A stretch of 64,000 nucleotides of DNA, from contig OX155905.1 of assembly GCA_944588485.1 (NCBI GenBank), positions 24,177,775 through 24,241,774 of the forward strand. Reading direction: 5' to 3'. The notes below the pieces were generated by a model that worked only from the letters and a program-made list of their open reading frames with translations, was not told the origin of the DNA and did not search any database. The translations under genes were made by a program, and so were the position numbers. This DNA is from Phosphuga atrata (Eukaryota > Arthropoda > Insecta > Coleoptera > Silphidae). Of this stretch, positions 10,045 through 20,357 are shown one piece after another (position 1 is the first letter of the stretch; each line of letters opens with the position of its first letter).

Positions 10045-11249
10045 ATTTTTGTTTTTAAATGCATCTACAAATAGTTAGGCCCCCTTAATTTTCAATTAAA
10101 AAAGGTATCGTTTGTTTACAATTGCCAGCACTATAATAATTCATAAATTCATTTTATACAAGCATGCAAATTATTATTTTTTATTACTCATGCGTGCGAA
10201 GTACTTCCTGACGCACGTTTTTTAATACGTGAGATGCCACTTCGCATTGTCTTTCCACATAAACAGGGTAACGCACGCAAATATTCAATATCGCTAGGTT
10301 ACATTAAAAAAACAAATAAAATTAACACAATGTCGATATTAAAAAAGTGACGTGAAGTGTCAGAATTTTTTTTCATTACAAAATAATAATCAAAATTAAA
10401 GAAATCGTTTTAAAATAAGTTTAAATTATATGGTGATTCCGGAGACTGAGGAGAGTTCTTATGACGAATTCACACTACCGGAGACAATTGAAAAAGCAAA
10501 TTCTTCATTTTTTATATCATCTTTCTTGGATGGCCCCTGGATCCCAAACTTGTAAGATACATTCCCTCGCATGAGTAAAAAAAATATTGTTTGTAAGACG
10601 GGCGGTATTATCAATTGCCCTTTGGAGCGAATGTGCGCACTCACTTCGTATGGGCGCCCAATTTCGCTCTTGAGTGAAATTTATAACTTTTCGACCTAGT
10701 TACAAACTATACTATTCATTGTTCAATTTCTAAAAGAGCTAAATGCAACAGAATTGGGGATTAGGGATACCATTAGGGATACTATGATACTATTACACTG
10801 TAATCACATGTACGATAAATCTATGTAAACAGTAAGCAATTGCTTCAAATTATAATATTTTAAGAACCTACTTTTCTGAATCAGTATTTTGTATAATTCC
10901 TTTTTTTTCTTGTTCTGTTTCGTTTTTGCTCTGTCGATAATCTTTTTGGCGCTGAGCTTGTGATTTCACTAATGTCTCTCTATAATGTAAATGTCATAGT
11001 GATATCTGTTAGATTGTGTAAAAACGAGTTATTGCATGATCTGACGACAGTTCGTGTATTCTATTTGAAATTCTTGATACGACTAGCTAGTTCGTGAAAC
11101 CATCTTAAATATGTTTCTTTATTTATCTCTTTATTAATAGGTCTGATAATTAAGACATGTAGCTTTATACTATCAGATGACATCACTTAGGCATTTCTGG
11201 AAACGTCGAATCGGTAAGTAAGATAGTGTAAATCCCAGTTAAACTAATT
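10045..11249. other. AT-rich spacer
   Basis: I recognise no coding motif. A cluster of short cgcacg/cgtgcg words at 10192-10280 gives local GC enrichment without clear structure. The short minus-strand frame 10459-10644 has no known domain. Confidence 0.4.
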
Positions 11250-11690
11250 CCTCATAAAATTTCACGAGCTGAGCTCGTAATGATTATGCTAGTGTCGTCT
11301 GCGTACATAATACAGTTATCTGCTCCAATATTGTGGATAAGGTCAACTGTGTATAACGCAAATAGTAGTGGGGCTAACATAGTTCCTTGTGGTACCACGA
11401 CGGATGTGTTTGTTGTACTCGCTCTAGTATTCCCTATTTTTATAAATTGATTTCGGTTTGCTAGATATGATTGGAGCCAGCGTTGTGTTTTGTCTCTAAA
11501 TCCATAGTTTCTCTAGTAGTGTATTGTAAGCAACACAGTGAAATGTCTTTGACAAATCACAGAAAATTCCCACTGCGCAGTTTCCTTGGTCTATTCCATT
11601 AATTAATTTTGTGTATAGATTTTCTATTGCTGTTATTGTTGATTTATCAACGCAAGCCACGTTTGTTTACGAAAGCCACGTTGTTGATTC
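11250..11690 (-). mobile_element. Jockey/CR1-like LINE reverse transcriptase fragment
   Basis: Translating the minus strand from about 11660 gives KSTITAIENLYTKLING, then GIFCDLSKTFHCV (RT box A, consensus DLSKAFD). After a one-base shift comes GFRDKTQRWLQSYLANRNQF, then VVPQGTMLAPLLFALYT (box B) and IMYADDTSIIITS (catalytic box C). These are consecutive palm motifs in correct order and spacing. Both catalytic aspartates of YADD are kept, but box A has D-to-H at the AFD position and the frame shifts once. The element is truncated at both ends, with a stop just after box C near 11252. Confidence 0.8.
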
Positions 11691-12149
11691 GAAATTATCT
11701 TGTATTTTGATATGAAGAATGTGATTCTACTTTAAATTTTTTCACATGACATTTCATGAGCTACACGAATTAGAAAAAAAACTACTCGACAGATCATGCA
11801 ATGGCTCAGTTCTAAACAATCTGACTGATTTCACTATATGACTACGACATATATAAATATAGGAAATATCAATCACTCAAATTACAAGTACGATAAACAT
11901 GTGTAAACAGTTTTCAATTGATTCAAATTGTACAGTTTTATTTTCATAAACTAACTTTTTTTCAATATTTTGTATCCTTTCTTGACTTTCCGTTTCTCAA
12001 AATCTAATTAAAATAATGAGTATAATATAAAAAATATAACTCTCCTATGATTTAAAACAACAAAAAAGAAAAATACGTTTGAACTATTTTTTTTCTTGTA
12101 CTTGTATAGTTTTAAGGTTATAAACAGGCCACGCTCGTCTGTCACTCTG

Positions 12150-12275
12150 CGAAAGAAAGAGAGAGAAATATATACATTAAATATACATTATAGAAATATA
12201 CACTGAGAGAAAGAGAAAAAAAAAGAGGACACGCTGTATAGAAATATACACTGATTGTGAGAGAAAGAAAAAGGC
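12150..12275. repeat. Purine-rich low-complexity patch with a local duplication
   Basis: Runs of gaaagaaagagagagaaa and a twice-repeated tatagaaatatacactga unit (about 12189-12210 and 12236-12255). It is non-coding. Confidence 0.6.
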
Positions 12276-12629
12276 GCGTAACGGACAGCGTATGTAACGT
12301 ACAACGTAACATAACGTTTTCTGCCGAATAACTCCTACCGGGACTTCCCTAAAGGACTTCCCTAAAGGATTGTTAGCAGGAGGGGTTCAGCCGAAAAAGG
12401 CCTGGGTGTATGTGGGGAAAATTAAAAATACTGATACGATATAAGAATACTTAAGAAATATCTCTGTGAAGTGTATAACAATACAGAATTTGACGTGAAA
12501 AAATTGAACGGTAAAGGTAATTTTCACGGCGGTTCCACTTCAGGCATGATTTTACTCATAAACAAGACCAGAATCAACTGCAAGAAAATACTTTTTTTGA
12601 AGAAGAGGCTCGGAAGAACGATCAACCAG

Positions 12630-13152
12630 GTCCGTCAACATAATGAATTTCAAAGTGCAAGGGATAAGAGGAAAGGAGATGAATCTACAGCTACATCTAA
12701 ACGAACACAATGTTGACATCCTGTGTGAACCCAACAGAGCATTGGCTCAGTGAAAGCGAAGTGAAGGCTACATCTATCCCGAAATATAAATTAATAAACA
12801 GCTTTTCGCGTAAAAATATAAAACGTGGAGGGGTGCAAACTACACCGGTAACAATCAACGGGCTAAATGCAATCGAAAAGCATTTTGAATTTGCGGCAAG
12901 TAAAATTATCTGTGGCATCGGACAGTGATTTCAACCTTTTTTTTGTATAGTTTTTTTGTTTATAGAAATATATTTCTCCAAAAAGTGTTTAAATCCAAAG
13001 TTGCTCTAGTTGCATGCGGTGATGTGAACGTCAACGTATCGGAGAAAAACTCGGATCAACAGAATCTTCTGAATGCTTTTAATGAATACGGACTGAAGCC
13101 GGCCGTGCTGGAACCAGAGACGTTACTTCCCCCATCCAGCTATGCTGATTAG
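12630..13152 (+). mobile_element. LINE apurinic-type endonuclease domain fragment
   Basis: Starting near 12650, the frames give HNVDILC, then EHWLSESEVKATSIPKYKL and SFSRKNIKRGGV. Further on come FEFAASKI and VALVACGDVNVNV (13000-13030; the GD-N catalytic motif of exonuclease-endonuclease-phosphatase folds), LLNAFNEYGLKPAV and SYAD. The order (TEHWL, Y.L...FCR...RGGV, GD.N, LID/YAD end) matches the N-terminal endonuclease of non-LTR retrotransposons. It is broken near 12720 and 12930 and stops at 13152 before any RT; the R1 fragment that follows is on the other strand, so the two are not one element. Confidence 0.75.
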
Positions 13153-13224
13153 GGGTTCGGGTTTTGTCGTTCTTTTTATATTTTCTACCTGGTTCTCGCG
13201 TCTTGCTCCTTATAGATACCTTAT

Positions 13225-14310
13225 TATAGTACGAATAATGTTTTGAACATTTTCCCAATTGTCTTCAGACTGCAGCATGTAGGGTACTGTCGTTCGCGGT
13301 TCGATATATTTTGGTAGGGTGCTCCTCTCAGTGTCTCACCTATAGCACGAGTATATAGTGTGTGCCACACTGTGTTCCTCCCCGCCGTACGAGCACAGGC
13401 TGTAAAAGGCTCTGCCTATTTTGGGGAGATAGTCCCGGAAACACCAATGGCCGCTGACTGCCTGAATGAGGTGTTAATTCACTTCTCCGTGCTTCCTGGT
13501 GATCCATTTTTTCACGTCGTTTATCAGGAGTTTGGTACACTGTCCCTTGGTGCTTGCTTCACAGTGCTACTGCCATGTCCGGAGTAGGTCTCTTCTTGCC
13601 GTCTTATTTATTTATTTTTTGTTGACTAGTGCAACTGAGTCTCTCTGAATCCGTGAGTATATGTTTAGCCTTTCTATGACTAGCAGCTCTATTGGCGACA
13701 TGCCCGCAATTACCAGTGACGCCTCCCTTGACACGGTCCTGTAGGCACTGCTTGATCGAATTGCGAGCGTTCTCTGGACCGCTCCCAGCTTGTGCTTGGT
13801 GACTTCCACGTTCATGGCTCTTGTCCATATTGGGGCAGCACATAACATTGCCGAGTGCGCCACCGAGCACAGCAGTTTTCTTTTGCTGTTTCTAGGTCCT
13901 CCGACGTTAGGTATTAGCCTTTCCAACGCGCATAGGGTTTTTGGGCTTTATCGGCTGCTTTTTTAACGTGCTTCCCCGAATGATAGATTTTTATCTATTT
14001 CAACCCCTAATTATCTTATGGCACTCTTTTGTGTGATGACAGTGTTCCTCAGCTTAAATTGGATGTCCCCAATTTTACGCTTTCCCGTTAATAGGACCGC
14101 TTCCGTTTTTTTCGGAGCCAGCTTGAGCATTGTATTGTCCATCCACAAGTCAATCAAGAGCATCGCTTTATTGGCCTTCCTCTTTAGACCCTGCTCGGTT
14201 TTGTTTCGTACTACAAGTGCGAGATCGTCTGCAAAGCCGATAGACTCTACGCCTTCAGACAGCTCAAGTTTTAGGACTCCGTCATACACTATGTTCCATT
14301 TAAATACCCA
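13225..14310 (-). mobile_element. R1-type LINE fragment (RT thumb to C-terminus)
   Basis: On the minus strand from 14310: WNIVYDGVLKLEL, IGFADDLALVV (catalytic FADD), LKLAPKKTEAVLLTG. Then, after frame breaks, RLIPNVGGPRNSKRKLL (13920), SAYRTVSREASLVIAGMSPI, and the C-terminal part (13560-13230) with WITRKHGEVN, FRDYLPKIGRAFYSLC, HSVAHTIYSC and NWENVQNII. The IPN(V/I)GGP.., SAYRTVS..A..VIAG..PI and C-terminal Cys/His block are typical of the R1 clade. At least three frameshifts or stops are present. The copy starts just after RT box B. Its C-terminal part is homologous to the fragments at 15.5-16.5 kb and 56.4-57.6 kb. Confidence 0.8.
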
Positions 14311-14944
14311 CAACTGGCAACAAACAAAACGTGTCCTGGAAGGGCAAGGAAGTAGAATACGCCGAAACGCCAAATTATGTGGATGAAATCTTGAATAGAA
14401 CACTAACTTACAAACAGCTCTGTCACAAAACCAGACAAAAAGGTGCTGCTAGAAAGAACCTTGTTCTGTCCCCAAAAACTAGCCGGAAGCAAATGGGGTG
14501 CAAAACCTTAAGTCTTGACAATATCCGCGCAAGCCTTCTATTTTTCTGTTTAATTATTATTTAATGAAATATTAAACTGAATACGCAATGAGACACTAAG
14601 TAATTGCAATTGCCACTAACAATCTTGCGAACAATTCACGTTTGCGTAATTGTTACACAATTATGCGATATTTTATTTGAGCGAGGAAAAAAGCGTCCAT
14701 ATAAATAATTCAACGGGTCTAGAATAATTTAAGAATAATTTAAGGAGTTAAGTCACATTGAAACCGATTACCATAACCGATTATAAATCTATATGGAATG
14801 CAATCGATATTGCTGACAAGTTTTCACTAAAGAGAATTTACAGTAATTTAGATGGTTTTTATTTGGGCTCAATTTAGATAATGAAAATCCATATTAATTA
14901 ATTACCTTGGTCATTAGTTTTCACCAAGAAAGAATAATTTATTC
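14311..14944. other. Spacer, nothing firmly recognised
   Basis: An open frame at 14331-14564 (forward) has no motif I can assign. The rest is AT-rich. Confidence 0.35.
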
Positions 14945-15460
14945 TAACTTTGTCTATTTAGTTTTGTTTTTTTAATCCTGATTTGTCTGACTTGACTGCC
15001 TGTCAAGTTTTGTCTATTTAGTCCCGCCCCCTTGCCTAATCTGCCTGGTCTTGCCTCTCTAGTCTTATCTATCTAGTCTTGTCTGTTTAGTTTTGTCTGT
15101 TCAGTCTTGTCTGTTCAGTCTTGTTCGCTAAGTCTTGCCTGACTGTTAGTCTGGTCTTGTCTCTAATTTTTCTCTGTAGTCTTTTCGCTAGAGTTTTGCA
15201 TATCTAGTCTTGTTTGTATTGTCTTGTCTGTCAAATCTTCTCTGTCTTGTCTTGTTTGTTAAGATTTATCTCTCTAATCTTATCTGTCTGACCCTATAGT
15301 TTATTATGTCTAAACATCTTATCAATCTAATATTGTTTGTCTAGCCTTGTTCGTCTAGTATTGTCTTTGTAGTCTTGTCTAACTTGTCTTGTCTATCTTG
15401 CTTGTCTAGTTTCGTTCATCTATTCTTGTCTATCTAATCCTGTCTATTTAGTCTTTCTAC
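14945..15460 (-). repeat. Degenerate 14-bp satellite (TCTAGTCTTGTCTG orientation)
   Basis: The tctagtcttgtctgt unit and one- to three-base variants are repeated head to tail with many substitutions and small indels. It is the complement of the AGACAAGACTAGAC satellite that forms the perfect array at the end of the window. It abuts the R1 fragment at 15463. Confidence 0.85.
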
Positions 15461-15462
15461 CA

Positions 15463-16490
15463 ATTCTTGGACCTACCCTGTGGAATGTGCTATACGACGG
15501 ACTATTAACAACGAAGCTATCTTTGGCGGCTACCATAATCGGCTTCGCGGATGATATTGCACTAGACGTGACAGCGAGAACAGAACTACAGCGGATGCAA
15601 ACAGCAAACCATTCAATACAACAGATCAGTGCGTGGATGAAATCGAAGAGCTTGAGCTTGGCGCCCTAAAAAACTGAAGCGGTCCTTCTCACAGGTCAAA
15701 GGCAAATTAGGCCCGTAAAATTTTAAGTGGAAGAGGCGATAATAGTAAGTACCGAAGGAAACAAATACCTCGGAATAGTTATAGACAAAGGGTTATCCTT
15801 AGCGGCGCATATAACCGAAGCGTTATGAAAGGCAATGGAAACAATGGCAGGCATACAGCTACTAATGCCAAATATAGGGGGACCAAAGAACAGCTCTCGT
15901 AGAGTACTTAGCTCCGTTATCAGCCTGTTAGGTTGTATAACGCTCCATTGTGGGGCAAAGAAGTACAGAAAGAACTAAATCTCCATAAACTCGCAGCTGT
16001 CCAGAGGAAACACGAAACTACGTGCATGCAGCGCTTACCGTACGGTTTCATTAGAGGTCGTTCAAGTTATCTCGGGAATACCCCCAATAGACCTGCTCGC
16101 AACGGAGCGAAAAAGGCAACACGACTCTAATTATAGCAAGAGAGAAAATCAACTTGCCAGATAAGAACTCATTGAGAAATTGGAAAGAAAATTGTTAATA
16201 CCGGACATATCCTCCTGGCTAAATAGCGAATATGGGGAAATTAGTTGAAAAACCACAGTAGCTTTAAGGATTACCTGCCCGACATTGGCAGAGCATCAGA
16301 CGATTTATATGTATACTGTGGAGAAACAGACAGCGTCAGTCACACCATCTTCCACTGTTGTAGATGGCAAACTGAAAGAGAAGAAGCTGAACGGATTATG
16401 GAAGAATTCATTGGCCCCGGAACAATAATTCCATATATGCTACAGGGAAAAGCAAACTGGAACACCATACAGCGGCCAAAATGACGAGAT
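15463..16490 (+). mobile_element. R1-type LINE fragment
   Basis: The forward frames read ILGPTLWNVLYDGLL (end of RT box B), IIGFADDIALDVTARTE (catalytic box), WMKSKSLSLAP then a stop, KTEAVLLTGQR, KYLGIVIDKGLS, GIQLLMPNIGGPKNSSRRVL. After a shift come SAYRTVS..VV..ISGIPPIDLLATERKR and, at 16258-16400, FKDYLPDIGRASDDLYVYCG, SVSHTIFHCCRW. The motifs are those of the R1 clade and align block by block with the minus-strand copy at 13.2-14.3 kb. The frame changes at least four times. It begins right at the edge of the degenerate satellite, as expected for a 5'-truncated insertion into satellite. Confidence 0.8.
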
Positions 16491-16739
16491 GCAACAAGCG
16501 GGTTATGCTACAAGCGGGTCCAGAGTGTACGGCTGCGTTCCAGGTAGGCCACTTGCCTGGTCAGGTTAAGTTACCGCCTGCTATCCGGAGGCCTTTCATT
16601 TTAGTAAGGAAAGCTCTGGCTTGTTCAATTCTGTATTTGATTTCTTTTAGTTCCTTGATTTCTTACTTGAATTTGGTTACCTTTTCGATGCGCATATAGT
16701 AGAAGTTAAGGTTAGTATTAGGTGTTGCTGCTTTTGAAA
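16491..16739. other. Spacer between LINE fragments
   Basis: Nothing is recognised beyond possible decayed LINE 3' tails. The frames on the + strand (16481-16699) have no motif. Confidence 0.3.
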
Positions 16740-18700
16740 TGATCATACATTTAGTTTTAGTTCAAGCTGTCGGCCCCAAGGTTTCCTTTGCTAACCCGCA
16801 GAATCTGCTTCTGTTATCCTCCTCTGGGCCTGTGACCGTTACGTGTTTTCTAAGTCAGCTGTGTCCCGTCAGGACTCTTGTCAAAATTCTAAGCTTGTTT
16901 CTTTTAGTTTCAGGCAAACTTTTGTTTGTTTCTGGTTAAAAGATCCCAACGTCACTTTGGATTGTCTTAGCCCTGGATGTTCTTTCCAGGTTTTCATCCA
17001 TTGTTCTTTTATTTCTTCATCTAAACTTTTGTGGATGGTGTTCATGCTCATACCGCAAAAGGGTTCTGGACCTATAAAGGGAATACTAGGTAATTGGCTT
17101 ATACATTTCCATATATACCAGTGCGTCTTGGTACCCAGTATAGCGTTACTTATTTTCTCTGCCGAGCTTGTTTAGCTTTCTCACACAGTCCCATACCAAT
17201 TTGGATCCGATGCTGTATTAGCTAATGGCTTAGGTTAAATTTATAGGTTAGGTTAAATAACATTTTTCGATTGCATATACCTACTTCTGTTTGGAAGATA
17301 CTTGGGTAGATTCCCATGGATTGAAAATATTTGATACGAGGCACAATGGTTTGAAAAAGCTGGCCAAAATATGAATGAACCGTCCAAATATCGTGATTTT
17401 TGGTCTCCTTGCATTTTTGAGGTCGCTGATCACGAAACTGAATTCAAAATTTAGCAATTCAAAGTGGCGGACGCAATATGGCGGATAATTTTTCGAAAAA
17501 AGCATTCAATTTTGTTGAAAGTCGAGATTTAGCGGCTGTAAATGTCACCGATCACGAAATTGAATTCAAAATGGCGGCCAATAGAAGGCGGATAATGTTC
17601 CGAAAAAAGCATTACATTTTGTCGAAACTCGGGATTTAGGGGTTTTGAGGTCACTGACAACGAATTTAAAATTACTTTTTTGGGAAAATTTTCCGCCTTC
17701 TATTGGCCGCCATTTTGAATTTAGTTTCGTGATCGTTGACATTTACAACTGCTAAATCTCGACTTTCAACAAAATTGAATGCTTTTTTCGAAAAATTATC
17801 CGCCATATAGCGTCCGCCATTTTGAATTTCGAAATTTTGAATACAGTTTCGTGATCAGCGACATCAAAAATGCAAGGAGATAAAAAATCACGATATTTGG
17901 ACGGTTCCTTCATATTTACTATAAACAATATTTCATACGCAAAAATTACGAAAAACTGCAGAAAGTGCACACATCATCGCAAAAAAATTGTAACCGAACG
18001 CGCAGCCACGCGCAGTTAAATTTTTGATATGTTTTGAATAAATGTCTGAGCAACAATTTGAATTTGGTTTAAGAACCCGGGTCGACCAGGGTTTTGACTT
18101 ATTGCTATATTTACCAAAACGTCATCAAGAAAAATAACAATATAATTTTCATTAATTATTTACTATATGATACATCGTTAATAATAATTTTGAGAAACAC
18201 ATTCAAATTGTAGTTACTATCTAGAGAAGAATCCATTTTTCCCGATTCTACAGCCGTTTGAACTTCATGTTACTTACGACGAGCAACGAGCAAATAATGC
18301 GGAATGCCAGACGCGAGCCGGGTTTACGATTATAATACATACTAGAATACCGCTAATGGTCATAATACATACTAGATGTACCACTGCAACTATTCCAACC
18401 ATTAAAAGTCTCTAGAAAAAAAATATTTTTTTCCACTTTTAGCCAGCTTTTTGGGATTTCCGACCACTGTGAGAGGTCCAAACACTCTTGTACCAGTATC
18501 TTCGTTTGTCTCCCAACCATCCGTATACCACTTCGCAGCATAGCACTTTTCTCTATGTGGTATGCCGAGGGTTCGTCGCTCCAATCTGCTTTACTACTAC
18601 ACATTGCTGTGTAGTTTTTCTCGAAATGGTATTTGCATATCGTTTCGTCTTTTGGAGCTGCTAGCCCGGCGATCTTGGAAGAGAGACTGTTCCAGTCTCT
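16740..18700 (-). mobile_element. I/LOA-type LINE fragment (RNase H and C-terminus), interrupted
   Basis: This is a second, older copy of the LINE at 33.3-37.0 kb, on the opposite strand. The 18700-18477 part reads CKYHFEKNYTAMCSS, KADWSDEPSAYHIE and stops within the RNase H region at a VFGP-like position. The 17336-17280 part resumes with the sequence that follows VFGPRT in the 36-kb copy. From 17220 to about 16770 it continues through the peptide region equivalent to 36420-36860. The break is caused by the Transib-like element at 17342-18471. Stops and indels throughout; part of the RNase H active site is replaced by unrelated sequence at about 17220-17290. Confidence 0.75.
17342..18471. 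mobile_element. Transib-like non-autonomous element, copy 1
   Basis: The left terminus starts CACAATGGTTTGAAAAAGCTGG; the right terminus, inverted, is CACAGTGGTCGGAAATCCCA. It is flanked by 5-bp target copies CGAGG (17337-17341) and AGAGG (18472-18476), four of five identical. The uninterrupted paralogue of the target, the LINE at 36262, has a single CCTCG at this point, which proves the insertion and its 5-bp duplication. The interior is non-coding with long inverted segments (about 17380-17640 against 17660-17910) built of AATGGCGGAC, CGGATAATTTTTCGAAAAAAG and similar words. The left end lacks five bases present in copy 2 (52575-53743). Element type is inferred from terminal heptamer and duplication length; no transposase is present. 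Confidence 0.65.
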
Positions 18701-18945
18701 GCTCCCAATTATTTTACCTCTGGTTATTGTACCTCTTGCTTCCTGGAATACTGCCGCTGAGTACAAATTCAATAGCATTGGAGACAAAATGCACCTCTGC
18801 CTAAAGCCTCTCTGGACATGATGTTTTCTGTGGAATCACCATTTACTCTCACCTCTGCCTTTTGATTACAATACAGATTTTCAATTCGTATATCTGATCT
18901 GTCCATGTTTTTGGTTTTAAGGAGTTTTACTAAACCCGACTAGGA
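18701..18945 (-). mobile_element. RTE-like reverse transcriptase fragment fused to the I/LOA fragment
   Basis: The minus strand reads MDRSDIRIENLYCNQKAEVRVNG, then GLRQRCILSPMLLNLYSAAVFQEA (RT box B in the RTE form, 'G(V/L)RQ.C.LSP.L.NLYS...F'). Immediately after VFQEARGTI the sequence switches to the I/LOA copy that continues to 16.7 kb, with no other element between them. There is no catalytic YADD. It is probably a recombination or insertion junction between two LINE families. Confidence 0.65.
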
Positions 18946-19393
18946 AAATAGTGAGGCATGCCGAAAGATATATTCGGGCCTAATAAAGCTTCCGAACTGT
19001 TTGTGAACTGTGGCAACCGAACGGTTTCATTAGTTTTATTACGCGCATGCGTCCACACACTTCCTCTTTCTAAAAGACTATTGCCATACTTGACCAAGAT
19101 ATAGCTTTAGTTACTTATTATTCTTACAAATACGTTATTCGCTCCGAGCGCAATAGCACTAGCGTTAGGCCGAAGCCTTCGGCGCTAGGTCAAAGGCGAC
19201 ACTTTTAAGAACTTCATGTGTAGTTACGTCATTATTTATCATTTATTTGTACATATTGGCATGTATTTTGCTAAATAAAAAAGTGTTTTATTATTTTAGA
19301 TAAACTAATAAAGTGCATAAATTGATAATGGATTCAAGGCCAAAACACGTTTTCAAGTGCTCTGTGGCGAACTGAACAACTATTTATGACCTA
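18946..19393. other. Spacer
   Basis: Contains a GC-richer palindromic patch, gccgaagccttcggcgc, near 19170. No gene is recognised; a short MDSRPKHVFKCSVAN frame at 19329 is too short to assign. Confidence 0.3.
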
Positions 19394-19552
19394 AAAAAAA
19401 AGGACAGGCACGTGGCAACACACACTGACTACAACAAATCAATACGGCAAATTAAAAGGGAGTCCCGGAGAAGGCTATGAAAGGATATCGAAAGCACATG
19501 TGAAACAGCCAGACTCTTGGTAAAGAATCCGACCACTCCGGTTGCTACTATC
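19394..19552 (+). mobile_element. I/LOA-type LINE fragment (pre-RT region)
   Basis: Across two frames it reads SIRQIKRESRRRL, then KDIESTCETARLLVKNPTTP. This matches the linker before the RT palm of the 33-37 kb LINE (RRANRKNFRTFCKNIESTPVTARLHK). It is probably the upstream part of the same copy that resumes at 20.36 kb, separated by a mariner-type fragment and degenerate satellite. Confidence 0.6.
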
Positions 19553-19740
19553 AGCAATGGACAACAACAGCAATATTCTCAATTGTTCTTGAGCGACGTG
19601 CACGAGTTCGGTTCTTCAAATTACTAAATTGTCTCAACAGCTGAAACTTTTCCACCAGTTTCACAATTGCTGACCGAGAAGATGCTTCACGACGATCCAA
19701 AAATGCTTTAGTTTTGCGAACTGTGATCGCGAAATTTTCA
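19553..19740 (-). mobile_element. Tc1/mariner-type transposase N-terminal (helix-turn-helix) fragment
   Basis: The minus-strand frame contains ITVRKTKAFLDRREASSRSA, IVKLVEKFQLLRQFSN, KNRTRARRSRTIENIAVV. This is the 'R.AI..LV.KF..TG.V...R.GRPR...ENIA.V' DNA-binding region found in insect Tc1/mariner-like transposases (the DUF4817-type group). No catalytic residues are present. Confidence 0.6.
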
Positions 19741-19994
19741 CCTTTTTTGCAGTGAATTTCAATGTGTTGTGGAAAGCTGCAAGAAGATAGCCCCCAAAAT
19801 TGAAAAAAATTAAAAATCAAAGTGGGATAGATTTGACCAAGATTTGACCATGATTGACCACCAAATAGTTTTGTTTGCCCACATTCCGTTCAAAAGATAT
19901 TATAAAAAAATGATTGGGGGCCTAGCCCCCCAAAATGCATTTTTTTAGTATTTGATAATGGCATCTTAAAAAACATGGTTTAGTTTCAAATTAG

Positions 19995-20357
19995 ACAAAT
20001 CTAGTCGCACCAGGCTCGAGGTGACAAGATCAGATAGACAAGATTAGGCAGACACGACTAGATACACAGAAAAAACAGAGAAGAGAAGAGAGACAAGACT
20101 AAACATAAAAGCTAGACAGCAGGACTAGTCAGACTAGATTAGACGGGCAAAACTAGACAGACAAGACATACAAGATTAAACGGACAAAACCAGCGAAACA
20201 CTACTAGATAGATAGATAGGACAAGTCAGACAAGATTAGACTAAGAAGAATAGGTGGACAACACTAGATTAATTTATCTAGATACAAAAGATAATTAAGT
20301 TAAGACTAGAAAGTGAAAATCCGACAACCTAATTTAGTGAGTCAGAATGACACAGGG
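19995..20357 (+). repeat. Degenerate 14-bp satellite with a higher-order-repeat tail
   Basis: Forward-orientation gacaagactagaca-type units with frequent changes, including a gatagatagatag stretch at 20206-20218. It ends in the non-satellite phrase GTGAAAATCCGACAACCT...gtgagtca..atgacacagggacta (20313-20362), which recurs at 22309, 25244 and 25579 and inverted at 24917. The phrase marks the edge of a larger repeat unit. Confidence 0.8.

Noticed and set aside
11171..11215. CAGATGA ... GAAACGTC, resembling a hammerhead core
   Set aside because: The core has a wrong second base, no stem II closes next to GAAA and no stem I pairs.
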